Shown: positions 34,323 to 45,655 of the stretch, piece after piece
How the letters are laid out: the number at the start of each line of letters is the position of its first letter
Position numbering within the stretch: position 1 is the first letter of the stretch
From: Stachybotrys elegans
Lineage: Eukaryota; Ascomycota; Sordariomycetes; Hypocreales; Stachybotryaceae
DNA length: 64,000 nucleotides
Direction of reading: 5' to 3'
Assembly (NCBI GenBank): GCA_020746835.1
Contig: JAGPNK010000013.1
Span: 682,001 to 746,000, forward strand
Notes under the pieces: model-generated
What the model saw: the letters and a program-made list of their open reading frames with translations, nothing else
What the model was told of the DNA's origin: nothing
The model's database searches: none
Made by a program: the position numbers and the translations under genes

Positions 34323-35045
34323 GATGCAGTAAGGACAGAATGAGAACTTGACTGGGTAGATGACTCTGTAAATGCGGCGAGATGCTGGGCTGCAAGTCCA
34401 ACCGGATGAACAGACGGGGAGGGCAGGGTGAATTATATACTCACGATAGAATATGGTTTGGCCTTCGAGACGGACATTGGCAACCTTGTTTTCTATGGAT
34501 GGCAACTTTATTGTCGTCATGCGGACAGCAGGAACCTTATTCCTCGAGAAGATTTGTGAACGCGACTCATCACGACAAACGACCAAGACTTCGCAGCCCG
34601 TCGCGATATCGGACAAAACCGTGAGTTTGGCATCAAGCCAGGCAGAGGAGCAGACAGCATTGGACGCGTTGAGCAGACAGAATGACGCTATGCAATTAGA
34701 AAAACTCCCTAGACACCCCTAATTTTTGTTCATCCCGCTCGTCTCATTTCACTGTCGTCGCCATACCCTCCGTTCGACCTTTCCGGCATGGGATGCTCAG
34801 TAAATTCCTCATCCGCCCTGAGCGCGTTGCAAGAACATGCAGAACAACAATAACTGACGGTGAAGAAAATGCAGCAGTAAGAATGGATCTAATATTACAA
34901 AAACTGTTCCGGTCACAAGGTAAGCCGGACATGTATCGTGAGGATGAAAGAAAAAAGGAACCGATCACATGGTGTGTTTCGGTGGATCTGACTCCAAGCA
35001 GATACCAAACGCCCTCGGGGACGAGAGGGCGACTAGGTTGCGAGT
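34323..35045. other. Intergenic, no gene seen
   Basis: Upstream of the previous gene and downstream of the RCC1 gene, both minus strand. Short random frames only. Confidence 0.5.
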
Positions 35046-36870
35046 TTAATGAGTCCCGTTGACGCCGTTGGTGGTGGGCGCGTCCGGCTTGCCAGCCAGC
35101 ATCGAGTATTGGCCTCCGGCGCCGGCACCGATGATCATCTTGCCTCGAATGGCAGTGTTGTCGATGAGGGTGGGCGTGTGGATATCTTCGATGGTGCCCT
35201 GGCCAGTCTGGTAGTTGCTGGAGAAACCCCAAGAGTAAACCTTGCCTTCGCCGGTGACGGCAAAGCTGTTGTCAAAGCCAGCTGCTACTGAAGTAACTTT
35301 GGGGACGGCTGAACGTAGTTAGTAATGGTACTCTAGACTGTTGGGACAGGATTTTCTTACTCTCGTGAACAGTAGGCTTGAATAGGATGCGCGCGTCGCC
35401 TCGCTCGTCGTAGATGGTGTTCTCCTTGTTCAGGGACTCGGGCTCGAAGCCGACCTGGTATCCATCAACGCGGCCCCAGACCAGGAGCTCGCCCTTGTCG
35501 GAGCAGGCAAGGGAGTGGTGGCCACCGCCGTCGATGGACTTGATGGTGTAATCCTCCAGGGCAGTCACCTTGACAGGCTTCAGGATGACAGCATCATCCT
35601 CGCCAGCGTTGGCCTCGACGCCAAGCTCGCCAAAGTTGTTGAGACCCCAGCCCCAGACGCTGCCATCTTTGTCGATGGCGAAGCTATGGTAGGAGCCGCA
35701 GGCAACCTGAACAATCTTGCCACGGGGGAGACCCATTCCTTGAGGCGTCAAGGAAGACAACTTGTTGCGCTCGATGATGCGGCGGCCGAGCTGGTTCTGC
35801 TGACCGCATCCCCACGCAAGCACGTTGCCCTTGTGGTCGAGGGCGAGGACGTGGTTGGCACCGGCGGCAAGAGCCTTGATGTTCTTGAGCCCGGGCAACA
35901 GCATGGGCGTGTTCTGAACCTTGATGTTCTCGGTGAAGCCGAGAATACCGTCGCTCGATCGGAAGGTGCCCCAGCCGTAAACGCGTCCATCCTCCGTCAA
36001 CACGAAGCTGGCGCTGTCGAGGGCAATGACTTGAACAAACTTTGTTCCAGGGGCGAAGTGGTCAGGGTTGAGGGCGGTGGGCGTGCTTTCGTGGGGGTTG
36101 ATGCCAGTATCATCGTCGTCATCATCATCGCTATCCTCTTCCTTGTCCATGTCGCGAAGGCCACCGTCCCAGTTGGCATCACGTCCAAGGGCGCCCTGGT
36201 CGTTGACACCCCAGGTGAGGATCTTGTTATCGCGGGTGAGGGCAACGACGTGCATTCCACCGCAAGAGATCTGAACGACACCGACCTTGCTGGCGGACAG
36301 GTTCTCGTTGAGACGAGGGCGCTTGACGTCGATGGGCTTCTTGCCGTTGACGATCTTGCTTCCGAGGCCGAGCTCGCCAGACGTACCCTCACCAAAGACG
36401 TAGATATCGAGGGCCTTTGTAGGAGCATCGTTGATCTTCTTGCCGATGGCTGGGTATGTGGGCTTCTGGACGGCCGGAGGGGGAGCGGCCTTCTTGGGCT
36501 TGGTCTCCTTGGCTTCGACCTTGGGCTTGGGGGCGGGTTTGGCATCGGCGTCGGACGTCTCGACGTCGGCATCTACCTTGGCCTTCTTGGGGGCTCGGGA
36601 GCTGGGCTTGGCCACGGCTCGGGACTTGGTCTTCTTTCGGTCATCGTTGGCCTCGTCTTCGGGCTCGATGTCGTCCTCAGCTTTGCGCTTCTTGGTCGCG
36701 CCGTTTGCGAGCGGCTTGGCGGCGGATTTCGCGGCAGGCTTCGCGGCAGGCTTTGCGGCAGACTTCGCGGTAGGCTTCGCGGTAGGCTTCGCGTCGGTGA
36801 CCTTTGCGGCCTTTGCGGCGGGCTTGGCAGCGGCCTTCGCGGCAGCGGCTTTTGTCGCCTTGGGAGGCAT
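35046..36870 (-). CDS. RCC1-type Ran guanine nucleotide exchange factor (Srm1/Pim1)
   Basis: Chromatin-bound exchange factor that loads Ran with GTP in the nucleus, driving nuclear transport and spindle assembly. Exons 36870-35361 and 35308-35046 give 590 residues. The N-terminal 60 residues are an Ala/Lys/Pro tandem array (repeats such as AAKPAAKSAAKP), followed by the nuclear-signal-like KKRKAED; such basic tails bind DNA or histones. The seven-bladed propeller starts near residue 155 at DIYVFGEGTSGELGLG. Blade marks follow: ILTWGVNDQGALGRD, RVYGWGTFRSSDGILGF, VLAWGCGQQNQLGRR, SVWGWGLNNFGELG, LLVWGRVDGYQVG and VYSWGFSSNYQTGQG. An acidic Asp run of about 10 residues interrupts one blade. The 52-base intron is GT-AG. 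Confidence 0.94.
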
Positions 36871-37952
36871 GATGGATGATGGATGGTTAGAGACGCGTGG
36901 TGTGATGTTTGATGCCTGGTGTGCAGGCGGGTGGCGCGATGAAGCTGCGGGAGCTACCAAATGGAGACACGGCGAGCAGCGGCAGTGGCTGGTACGGCGC
37001 TCCGAGGATGGAAAACAGGGGATTGAGGTTGCTGCGGGCAATGAAAATGTCTCTGGCGCGTTGAAGAGGGAAGAAAGAGATGGCTGAGCGAGAGCGCGAC
37101 AGATTATTATTACGGGCAATTTTTTTTTTTTTGCCCTTTGACGTCGGGTGGACTACCTAATCACGTAGCCCCCCTGTAAGCGAACGACGAAGCCCAATCT
37201 ACAGTGGGGCTTGAGAGCTCTAGAGCTCCCAGGCCGAGCTAAATTTGGCCCACTCATTCATCCATTCATTTCTTCCACCCTAAACAATAATAACGCGAAT
37301 GAGCCAGCCCATTGATTCACTATTCGCTGGCGTCGAGCCAATCGGTGCTCAATGCAGCTGTGTTGGCAGCGAGTTGCACAGCCAAACCGCACTCGTCCAA
37401 TACTCTCGATCCGGCATAGACTGAAGGGTAAGATGTCGCGATTACTCTTCTGACTGTCCTGTGACCGATTCGTCATCATGCCGCACAATGGAGCAGTCCT
37501 TTAACAGGTAGCGGAATGGGTAATCGTGCTCCGGTCATGGACAGGCTTGTTCAGCTTATGTAGACCCTACGCGACGAAACAAAGCAGCTGCAATGTACAG
37601 GGTAGGCATGGAGATATCGAGAGAACAATAGAAAAGGTCAATGGTGTCATTTTCTCTGGTAGCCCGTCATATGCTAGGCTTGAGCGTGAACTAACTCGGA
37701 TTTTCAAAAGGATCTTCAGGCGGACCTAAGTTCCGGCCTATGCCGCGCAATTAGGTAGCTTTATTATCTAAGCCTAATGCTGTCGCAAGAGAATGTAGGA
37801 AGACCCGGCCAGAAGACAGTGACTTCACTCATGTCCGATCATTACAGATAAAGAGATTTCACTCCTTCAGACAATTCCACAGCGCGCTATATGGAGATAA
37901 AATGAAAATGATAAGGAAATGTGGTAGTTGTAATCAAGTGATGCTGGCAGCA
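36871..37952. other. Intergenic, no gene seen
   Basis: A run of 13 T lies near 37120. The stretch holds the RCC1 promoter and the 3' side of the NLR gene. AT-rich in 37740-37950. Confidence 0.55.
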
Positions 37953-40900
37953 TCACGTCATTGTAGCTACAATACGAAGGAAATGCCCTTCTGAACAGCT
38001 AACAAACATCGCCGAACCTCTCACAGCCGTTGACCATGGTGTGTAATCGCGAGGGAGCCATACGACCTTCTCACCCCCTTTCACAATCCAGGTTTTGTCA
38101 GGACTAAGGCCGATACTGCTGCTAGCTGGAGATAAGACGATTTCCTTAGGTGGAGATGATTCGCCTATGAAAGAGGTTGTAAGCAGGTCTAGAGCTCCAA
38201 AATCAGTAAGCAGCACTGTGCTGGATGATGGACTGAAAGCAAGGCTTCTAGTAAAGCACGACGAGAGTGTCTGGCGGTGCATGCCTGTTGCTACGTCCCA
38301 GCACCGCACTGTCTCGTCGTTCGATGCTGACGCGACTGTCTGACCGTCTGGCGAGAAGGCCACTGCCGTGACCTTACGTCTGTGGCCCTCAAGAACTTGG
38401 CGGCATACGTCTGTTGTTGTATCCCAGAGCCGCACTGTCCAGTCCCATGAAGCTGATGCAACTATCTGACCGTCTGGCGAGAAAGCCACTGCCGTGACCC
38501 GATCTCTATGGCCCTCAAGAACTTGGCAGCATATGCCTGTTGTTGTATCCCAGAGCCGCACTGTCCAGTCCCATGAAGCTGATGCAACTATCTGACCATC
38601 TGGCGAGAAGGTTACTGCCGTGACCTTACGTCTGTGGCCCTCAAGAACTTGGCGGCATACGCCTGTTGTTGTATCCCAGAGCCACAATGTGCTGTTTGAT
38701 GATACTACTGTCTGGCTGTCCGGCGAGATGACTTTTATCACCCCCCGCTCGGCGTCATGCGTGTTCCAGTCAGACTTTACGCCCTGAATACGAAGATCCC
38801 GTGGGCGTTGGTCCCAAAAGTTTTGCCGTACTTTGCTCGCAACTGGGGAGAACAATATCAATGTCTTATAGATCTGAAGGGGTGTTTCCCTAATGAAAGG
38901 CCCAAAATTCGCAATAACCTTTTCAGCATCTTTGATGAAGTCATGTAGTTCTCCATGTGAGTTGGGGCATTGCTATGAAAAATGTTAGCCCAAGCATAGC
39001 ATGAGAACACCTTTTACTGACCTGGCACATCTTGAGAAGCTGATTGATCGCGACAGCGCAAACCCAGAACCTGCCCAGGAGTACCAAGGCTTCTAACCAA
39101 TGAAGGAGGTGCTTGTAGAGGAACAAGGGGACTTCACCTCCCAAAGACCCTTTACTCCGCTGTAAATGGTAAACCCAGTAGACGCATGCATACCGGAGAT
39201 CGGCAGGGATATGTTTATCTATAACATGCTGTTCGATCTCGGATCGGCTCACGTCGTGCTTTCGAATATCGCAGATATCTTGCTTGAGTCCCTTTTCCAT
39301 ACGCTGAATGCATTTTGCCGCCAGCATAGCGTGTGTTTGCGTGGCGTCTACTCCATAGTCACAGCCATCAGAGCCCTGAGGACTTAGCAGAAAGTCGCTA
39401 AATGACTTATGCAGGAGCTGCACAGGAGATTGGGGATCGCACGGGATGCTAAGGACGGCGTGTAGATGGCGCAGCAGCAGAGCAACTCGATGTGTAGGTA
39501 TGCCAAGTAAGGCCGCCATTGCTGTAGAGGACAAGGGAGTGACGACTAGTACGACAGCTCCCAAGACGTCGAATAGCTCTGTTCGGAGATTTTCCGCCAG
39601 TGGCTTTGGTTTCTCGTGGATATTATAGCTGCCGAATAAGGCATAGTGTAGAATTGGCAGGTAGATCTGGTCTAGTTGGGGAGTGTTGCTGTCGCATTGC
39701 TGAAGCCAGAGATTTAACTGATCCATCGGATCGTCCCGTTCATCTGTATCAATAAAGCGACATAGAGTTGCGGCGTAAATGAACAGAGGTGAAGGCGTTG
39801 TTGACAGATGGATCAGACGATCTAGCTGTTGCTGATCCGGCCAAGGATCCGAGATCCCAAACCTATTCTTGATACTAGTGAATCTTTGCATGAGAAAAGT
39901 AGCGACGTCGGTTTGTGTTTCATCTCGGTACTCTGTTTCTAGATCCAGATTTCGATAGCGAACGCCACCGAAGGCAGCCCTCACAGCAGAGGTAGACCTG
40001 CTTGTGACCAACACCCGCAGGCAAATCGTGTTGCCAGCACCTAGCTTGGAAAGTAAGGCTAGAACCTGCTTTAGGTGATCGGGACGCTCGCACTCGTCCA
40101 AGGCATCAATGATGATAACCATGGTCAGTCGGCTGGTGCCGCGGGATAAATCTGCCAAGGGAAGCGAAAGGAGTCGGTTGAACTGGACGTCAAGGCCCTT
40201 CTTCTCCACTGCATCTCTGTCAAGATCGCCGAGGGACTTCCGCAGACAGCCTTTAAAGGCAGGGAATGTCTCAGTCAGCTGCGAAGCCAGGGTGGGAAAC
40301 AGTCGCGAGGTGCCGTTACGGCCCTCTTCTCCCCTCTTGAAAAAGTACCCAGCAGCGAGTCGATTCTTATTTTCCAACAAGTCTGCGATTGTACGCGCAA
40401 TGGTGGATTTGCCAGTCCCCGCTGGGCCAACGAGCCAGAAGAGGGGTTCGCCAGAGTCATCGTCTGCCCAGAGACAAATCCTTTCCTGGATGCGAGTACG
40501 AGTGCCGCTCTCACATCTCGAGCTGTCTTTGACGTCGAGACTGTCGTAGCGTGCTTCATGGGCGACGGGAAGGTCCAGAGGGCGGCTGTCGAGTATTTGG
40601 CTGACAACCATCAGTAAGGATCTATAGCCGATCGAAGAGAGACGAACCTCTGGAGCTTAAGCTCTGCGAGTTGCTCAGTCGAAATGTCGCGATGTTCGAT
40701 CGAGACACCCAGATGATCCTTTGCGATTGAGAGTAGCGATTGCATGGCGTTATAGTGTTGAGATGCCGCCATATCAATGTCTTGTAATGCTTTTTGCGAA
40801 GCAATTGTGTTGATAGTGCTTGATTCTTCCCGAACAATCTGCTCCAGTTGCTTGATCTTGGAGAGCATTCCTTCCCAATCGTCATAGCGAATCGCATCAC

Positions 40901-41744
40901 GACTAGCAGTAGCAAGCCACCTCTGGTAGAAGCGCAGCACGGTCTTGATCTGGAACTCAAGGATGTGCTGGTAGAGTTCAACGCTATGACCATCGAACTC
41001 TTCCTTAAGCCCTGGCTTTACGAGGTTCTCCGGCCAAAGAAGACGTTCGAGCTCGGTATAGTATCGTATGCGAGAGGTGACGTAAGACAAGCCATCGCGA
41101 TTTGCTTCTTCTGCTGCACTTGGGTTTGTCAAGACTGGGAGCAGAACACAGACACCCGCCCAGGCGAGCGATGCCTCTGGCGACACCTTGACAGCCTCGT
41201 TGACAAGAGTTTTCACAGTCTGGATAAACCGACCGGCTTGTGCGACCTGATCCTTGAGAACAAAGTCGTGACCAAAGAGAGTATATTTGATATGCTTCTC
41301 GTCCGCTCGCTGCAGGCCTCTGTAGGTGATTTCCTTAAGCTGACCATGGCGCTTGTTAGGGTTGGAATCGATTCGGTTCTGAGTATCATCTAGGCCATCG
41401 CCCTGCGGAGGCATGCCCTCCAGTTCTCTGGAGAGAAGCTTCTCGTATCGATCCACCAGCTGAGGATCCTCATTGCGTAGTGCCTCATAAGCACGGTTCC
41501 AAAGTGAAGGTGCGTCTTCTGTTGACGGTGGTGTTATGGGATGCGCTGTTGCACTCAGAATGCCGGGCGTCGCAGGAACAGGTGGTTCTGTAGCTTGGAG
41601 AGGTACAGCAGCTGCTGAGGAGCTTGTTTCTTCGAGGAGAGTGGGTGTCGGGCTGGGTCGATTGTCACGGGCGCCTTGCTTGTCCGAGTTGCGGCCCCCA
41701 GGACGGGAGTCCTTCGAGCGTTGGAAGAATTTTGAGATTCCCAT
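37953..41744 (-). CDS. NACHT-WD40 NLR-like protein (fungal STAND NTPase)
   Basis: Signal-transducing ATPase/GTPase of the type behind fungal non-self recognition. Exons 41744-40648, 40600-39022 and 38972-37953 give 1231 residues. Residues 1-365: NWD-type N-terminal domain (SLWNRAYEALRNEDPQLVDR, then WAGVCVLLPVLTNPS). NACHT: Walker A GPAGTGKST at 424-432 and Walker B VIIIDALDECE at about 527-537. A linker leads to the C-terminal WD40 part, where three nearly identical repeats (about residues 978-1103) each read GHRxxVTAVxFSPDG and end WD. Degenerate repeats flank them. The array is short for this class, and the last 120 residues look decayed, yet the frame is fully open. Introns are GT-AG. No partner gene lies next to it; an effector partner cannot be named. 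Confidence 0.9.
38341..38718. repeat. Three 126-bp tandem repeats encoding WD40 units
   Basis: Units start at 38341, 38467 and 38593 (TGACCGTCTGGCGAGAA on the plus strand). The first two differ at about nine of 126 positions, and their right halves are identical. The third diverges in its last 30 bases. The 42-codon period equals one WD40 blade. Confidence 0.93.
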
Positions 41745-42514
41745 GACCTACAAAGGGTCATTGTTCGCGACAGCGAAGTTTGGTCAACATCAATGCTGAA
41801 TTTGCTTTCGGTAAGGCTGATACTGCCTAAACATGAGGGGTTGATGAGGCTGTGGTCATGCAGGCTGGCAACTGTTGGTCCAATCGCACAGCGAGAACTG
41901 TCGCACCATTGGGGGCCACTCCATTTGGCTGGTAATCCAACGCCGTCAAGAAAATTGGCAAACTCGGCGAAGTAAGGATCGAAAATGGCATGATCGCTAC
42001 TAGAGAGAACTGGGAAGTTAGACAAGGGCACGATGCCAAATAACTAATGTAAAAGGACGCTCTACGTCTATTAAAACCGGGAGGGCTGCTGTGGTGAGGC
42101 GCGCGACCAACGCTAGGCGGTAGTCACACCAATGCCCTCCCTTCCTCCGCAACTGGGGTGGCAACTGACGTGACCTCCGTTTGGGATAGTGGATCTGGGG
42201 GTTGGAGAGCGGCATGGATCGTGAGGTAAGTTCGGCCAGCGTGCTGCTTCGCATCGTCTGTTCGTCTGCCAGGTGCTGGAGCACGTCTAGGTCTGAGACG
42301 GCCGTTCTCACGTTGCCGTTTCCTTGTCGTCCACTCGACTGGGTGGACGACTAATAGCTGTGACATAGGGCCGGCTATCTGTCTTATATCATCTAAGTCT
42401 ACCTCTACCCCCACTAGGTAAGGATACCTAGAGTTAGCAAACGACAGAAGTTGCCTGGCCAGTATGATGAGTTCGTCAGACGCTATGGCGTGTGTCTAGT
42501 AATCGATGGTAGGT

Positions 42515-42600
42515 GTCGGCCGCTTGGTTGTCTTCCGTCGGCCGCTTGGCTGTCTTCTGTCGGCCGCTTGGCTGTCTTCTGTCGGCCGCTTGGGTCGGTC
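42515..42600. repeat. 22-bp tandem repeat, almost four units
   Basis: GTCGGCCGCTTGGCTGTCTT plus two bases, repeated at 42515, 42537, 42559 and partly at 42581, with one or two substitutions in the first unit. Non-coding. Confidence 0.9.
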
Positions 42601-42995
42601 TGACATATCTCTGACCGGCAGTCTAGCTAACGGGCTATCTGTCGTATGATATGACTCCCATCCGGATTCTAGACTATTAGAACCTTCCTAGCCAACCAAT
42701 TAAACCATATCACTGACGTAGAGCTAATTGACATCGCGTGATGCAATGAGTCTTGGTTTGTATAAAGTTCTGATAGTTTACACGATGGAACTAAATGACA
42801 ACAGGGTGCTTGCGTGGTCTCCAATCCGTATAAAGGATACGAAGATATATCGTATAATGCGGGGGCAACGAAGTGAATGGCCACGCAAGATTGTAACGTC
42901 ATCCTGCCAATATGTCTTTTCATCAGTCGGAAATCCAGACGCGAGGGTGTATTACAATATGAGCGGTAAAAACGGCACTGAGATCAACCTAGCTC

Positions 42996-43003
42996 TATAT
43001 ATA
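42996..43003 (+). promoter_or_regulatory. TATA box of the PAN-like secreted protein gene
   Basis: TATATATA about 150 bases before the ATG at 43150. Confidence 0.4.
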
Positions 43004-43149
43004 GCGGACGTTGGACGATGTTTTCTCTCCTGCCCTTGGACTTGATGAGTGCTACGAGGTTAATGACAAACTGTTATATTCCTAGCTGAAGGCACCAACC
43101 ATTTGAAATTGTCTTATCTATCTTAGTCAACGCGACCACCTCGGTAAAG

Positions 43150-43746
43150 ATGCGTTTCACCACCACTATTCTGGCTCTCCTCCTAGCAGCATCTGCCACC
43201 ATAGCTAGTCCAGCAGAGCCCCGAGCTCCGCCTGGACCAAACCAGAACATCTTCCCCCCATTTAACACCTACTCCAACTGGGCCATCTGCCGAGGCAGGA
43301 TCACCAAGGGCCGCTTCCCTACCCTGCAGGCTCCCAACGGCGCCGGCGGCTGCGTCCGATACTACCAGGGGATCGATATCACAGGCGTCGTCACGGAGCT
43401 TCACTTCTTCTTCAAGGACGGTTTCAGGACAGCCTGCGATTGCGCCGCCAAGTGCCTGGAGCAGTCAAACACGTGCACCAACTGGGTGTGGAAGCATACC
43501 TTCATGCCCGGGGACGGTGGCAGGCGGTCCTGCACCCTGTACAGCAGCCCCAATCTACCCCCCGGCGTGACTCTCGCCTACAACCTTCAGACAAGCAAGG
43601 GCTTCCTGCCCCTGCAGGCTGGTAATAACCCGCAGGCTGGGGCCCCAGCGCCGCTGACTACCCTGGACAAGGCTGGGAACAGACCTGACAGGTTTGGGGT
43701 TTCTGGCTTTATAATGAAGGACGCAAACGGAAGGCTGTTTTGCTAG
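43150..43746 (+). CDS. Secreted cysteine-rich protein with PAN/Apple-like motif
   Basis: Single exon, 198 residues. A clear signal peptide (MRFTTTILALLLAASATIAS) is followed by a Pro-rich mature start. Eight cysteines remain. The middle shows the PAN/Apple-like pattern CDCAAKCLEQSNTCTNW, followed about 20 residues later by RSCTLYSS; PAN domains bind proteins or carbohydrates. The C-terminus ends in a free-standing cysteine (GRLFC), which could pair with one near the N-terminus. No catalytic motif is seen, so a wall or host-surface binding role is inferred. It stands alone in the accessory stretch between the NLR and the repeats. A TATA box lies about 150 bases upstream. Intronless, unlike most genes here. 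Confidence 0.82.
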   Translation: MRFTTTILALLLAASATIASPAEPRAPPGPNQNIFPPFNTYSNWAICRGRITKGRFPTLQAPNGAGGCVRYYQGIDITGVVTELHFFFKDGFRTACDCAAKCLEQSNTCTNWVWKHTFMPGDGGRRSCTLYSSPNLPPGVTLAYNLQTSKGFLPLQAGNNPQAGAPAPLTTLDKAGNRPDRFGVSGFIMKDANGRLFC

Positions 43747-44630
43747 GGTTGTGGCAGATGGACTAACAGCTAACTGTAAGGGTGCTCTTCCAAGAGATGG
43801 TCAATTGGACAGGAAAGAAACGTTTGGGAATAGTGTCAATGTGTGTGATATTGATGCGTCCTGTGCTTGGTATGCAATAAACCAGATTGTAGCTTAAGGC
43901 CTAGGATAGTAGCTTATGTGGAAAAGTATATTGAACGCTTATTATTTTATATTTATATTTAATCATAATACTAAAATTGGATGCCAAAAGGAAGTGCCGA
44001 ATGCATGATGGAGCAGGTGCGTGCAGTGGAAAAAAGAACAATATATGCGAACAATACGGGGAGTGGCCTTGCTACCCACAGGACCAAAGAACAGAGGTGC
44101 AGAATGCATACTTATTATCATGTGATTAGTCTGAAACCCAATTAGGTCACCGCCCACACAGCGGTCCCAAAATGAAGGGCAGGGACAAGTCACGCACAAT
44201 CAGAGGCACAGTCGTCGACACAGTAGGTCGCGTATCTTGTCCTACGTCAGTGCCCAGTTGAGCATGTGAGCTGGTAGAAAAAGCACACAGACTCTGATAG
44301 AGATTTTCTGCCGGAATTCAATCTCATTCCCTGTTTCATCTGTCTAAATAACCAGGTATTTAGCCACGGTCGACAGGCTCATCACTACCTTGCCCGTGTA
44401 ATCCCTTTGTATCATGCGACGATTGTCTTGTGTTGGGCCATCCCCAACTTGTCGAAAGTCCGCGTAGCCATCCAGTGTTCATTCGGACTCTAGCACGCGG
44501 TAAGGGCACGCTCACAATGGTAGCAATGGCGGAGATGCGCAGAGCCTGACGGATGGCGGGGATTGGTTCATCTCCGACTTTGCTTCCCGCATAGTGGTCT
44601 GGATATCTTACAAGGACGTCCCCGGTTCAG
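43747..44630. other. Intergenic with dispersed repeat R2
   Basis: AT-rich at 43860-43980, with R2 copy B at 44015-44096. No intact gene is seen; the start of the aminotransferase remnant is lost somewhere here. Confidence 0.5.
44015..44096 (+). repeat. Dispersed repeat R2, copy B
   Basis: Shares AGGTGCGTGCAG, GTGGCCTTGCTACC and AGGACCAAA with copy A at 4174-4253, in the same order and spacing. Confidence 0.7.
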
Positions 44631-45080
44631 CCCATTGTCAATATGGGCCAGGGCTTTTTCGAATACAATCCTCCAGATTTCATCATCAATTCCTCCAGGG
44701 AAGCATTGCTCAAGGTCGAATGCAACCAGTATGCGCCGGCCAAGGGCAAGCCTAGCCTCAAGAAGGCGGTCGCTGAGCAATACACGCATCGTCTCGGAAG
44801 GCCCATAGATGCCGACACGGAAGTGACAATCACCACAGGTGCCAACGAGGGCATCCTGAGCGCCTTGATGGCCTTTGTCGAGATGGAAGACGAGGCCATT
44901 GTCTTTGAGCCCTTGTTCGACCAATGCATCAGTAACATCGGGATGGCATGTGCCCCTATCTCCAACCACCAAGTGTGCCACCGCTTCGCTTCCAAGCTGT
45001 CAACATCCGCGGATCATCCCGAGGGCGACAAGGATTTCTTCATGGAAGCTTGCCCTCGTTTAGCAACCTGCATTCCTTGA
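44631..45080 (+). pseudogene. Truncated kynurenine-aminotransferase-like fragment
   Basis: From 44631 the frame reads PIVNMGQGFFEYNPPDF and continues with ECNQYAPAKGKPSLKKAVAE and EVTITTGANEGILSALMAFV, the N-terminal part of class I/II PLP aminotransferases (kynurenine/glutamine transaminase K type). After EPLFDQCISNIGM the similarity stops and about 45 unrelated residues lead to the stop. A full enzyme is about 420 residues: the PLP lysine and the whole C-terminal half are missing, and no exon for the first 40-50 residues is evident. An acceptor-like TTCAG just before 44631 suggests an old exon border. It lies between repeat R2 and the tRNA, a setting that fits rearrangement. It cannot be an active transaminase as it stands. 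Confidence 0.75.
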
Positions 45081-45241
45081 GCGTCTTTCAGCTTGTGGTG
45101 GCGAGTGCGCTTGGCGGGTAAGCCCTTCAATGCCGTGGGCTTGGATATGAAGACCCGCCCGCCAATGCTTTTTGTGATCGGGTTTTCTTTTTCTTTTCTC
45201 CTTTTATATACCAGAATAGATTCCTCTCTCCTCAACAATGA

Positions 45242-45357
45242 GGCAAGGTGGCCGAGTGGTTAAGGCGACGGACTCAAGATTTCCATCTTAACTGTTATCT
45301 ATAACAGGGATTTTTCCGTTAGGGCAACCTGCGCGGGTTCAAATCCCGTCCTTGTCA
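45242..45357 (+). tRNA. tRNA-Leu (CAA) with a 35-base intron
   Basis: Acceptor stem 45242-45248 pairs with 45350-45356 (one G-U), discriminator A at 45357. The D arm is GGCCGAGTGGTTAAGGC. The anticodon stem ACGGA (45268-45272) pairs with TCCGT (45315-45319), and the anticodon CAA is at 45275-45277. The intron follows G37, at about 45279-45313. A leucine-type long variable arm (AGG...CCT) comes next, then the T arm CGGGTTCAAATCCCG. TTTT at 45359-45362 is the Pol III stop. It reads the UUG codon. Confidence 0.93.
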
Positions 45358-45358
45358 A

Positions 45359-45362
45359 TTTT
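45359..45362 (+). terminator. Pol III terminator of tRNA-Leu
   Basis: TTTT two bases after the discriminator base. Confidence 0.7.
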
Positions 45363-45655
45363 CTAGCAGAGCTATAACTTTTTGCTTCGTCCTGCCAATT
45401 TTTGGTCGTGTGAAGAATTAGACTAAGGCTGTGCGTCTCTAGACAATGCGACCCGCTCCCTTGGGCGGTATTCACCTTCAGCCTGGCCACGAACTCTCGT
45501 TGCGAGCTCCTTTGCTTGCCCACGCTCCCCAATGCTGTACGCAGCGTTCTCTTTTCTTGATGCCTTCTTGGTTTATCTTTGATTATCCCGACTCCCGGAG
45601 TCCCCCCCGCAGGGGCGCTCGCGCAAATAACATTAAATGGACGTTAATGCATAGC

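Larger units (their letters stand above)
41745..43149. other. Intergenic with tandem repeat, possible element remains
   Basis: About 1.4 kb between the divergent NLR and secreted-protein genes. Frames of 60-160 codons have no family marks. A 22-bp tandem repeat is listed separately. Confidence 0.5.

Noticed and set aside
33255..34616. Start of the F-box-like gene at 34616 (453 codons)
   Set aside because: The extra N-terminal 98 codons look unlike the Ser/Pro-rich start seen in such proteins; the ATG at 34322 is simpler.
35515..36879. Long open frame on the plus strand opposite the RCC1-type gene (454 codons)
   Set aside because: Mirror of GC-rich third positions of the real minus-strand gene; Gly/Leu/Val-rich and without domain. 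The RCC1 blades are unmistakable on the other strand.
38341..38718. Regular 126-bp repeats as a possible CRISPR-like or satellite array
   Set aside because: Unit length is exactly 42 codons and each unit encodes a WD40 blade in frame with the NLR.
41555..42031. 158-codon minus-strand frame upstream of and overlapping the NLR start
   Set aside because: Reads as random composition; overlaps the NLR first exon in another frame and adds no domain.
42728..43045. 105-codon frame upstream of the PAN-like gene
   Set aside because: No start context, no family resemblance, and it overlaps the likely TATA region of the next gene.
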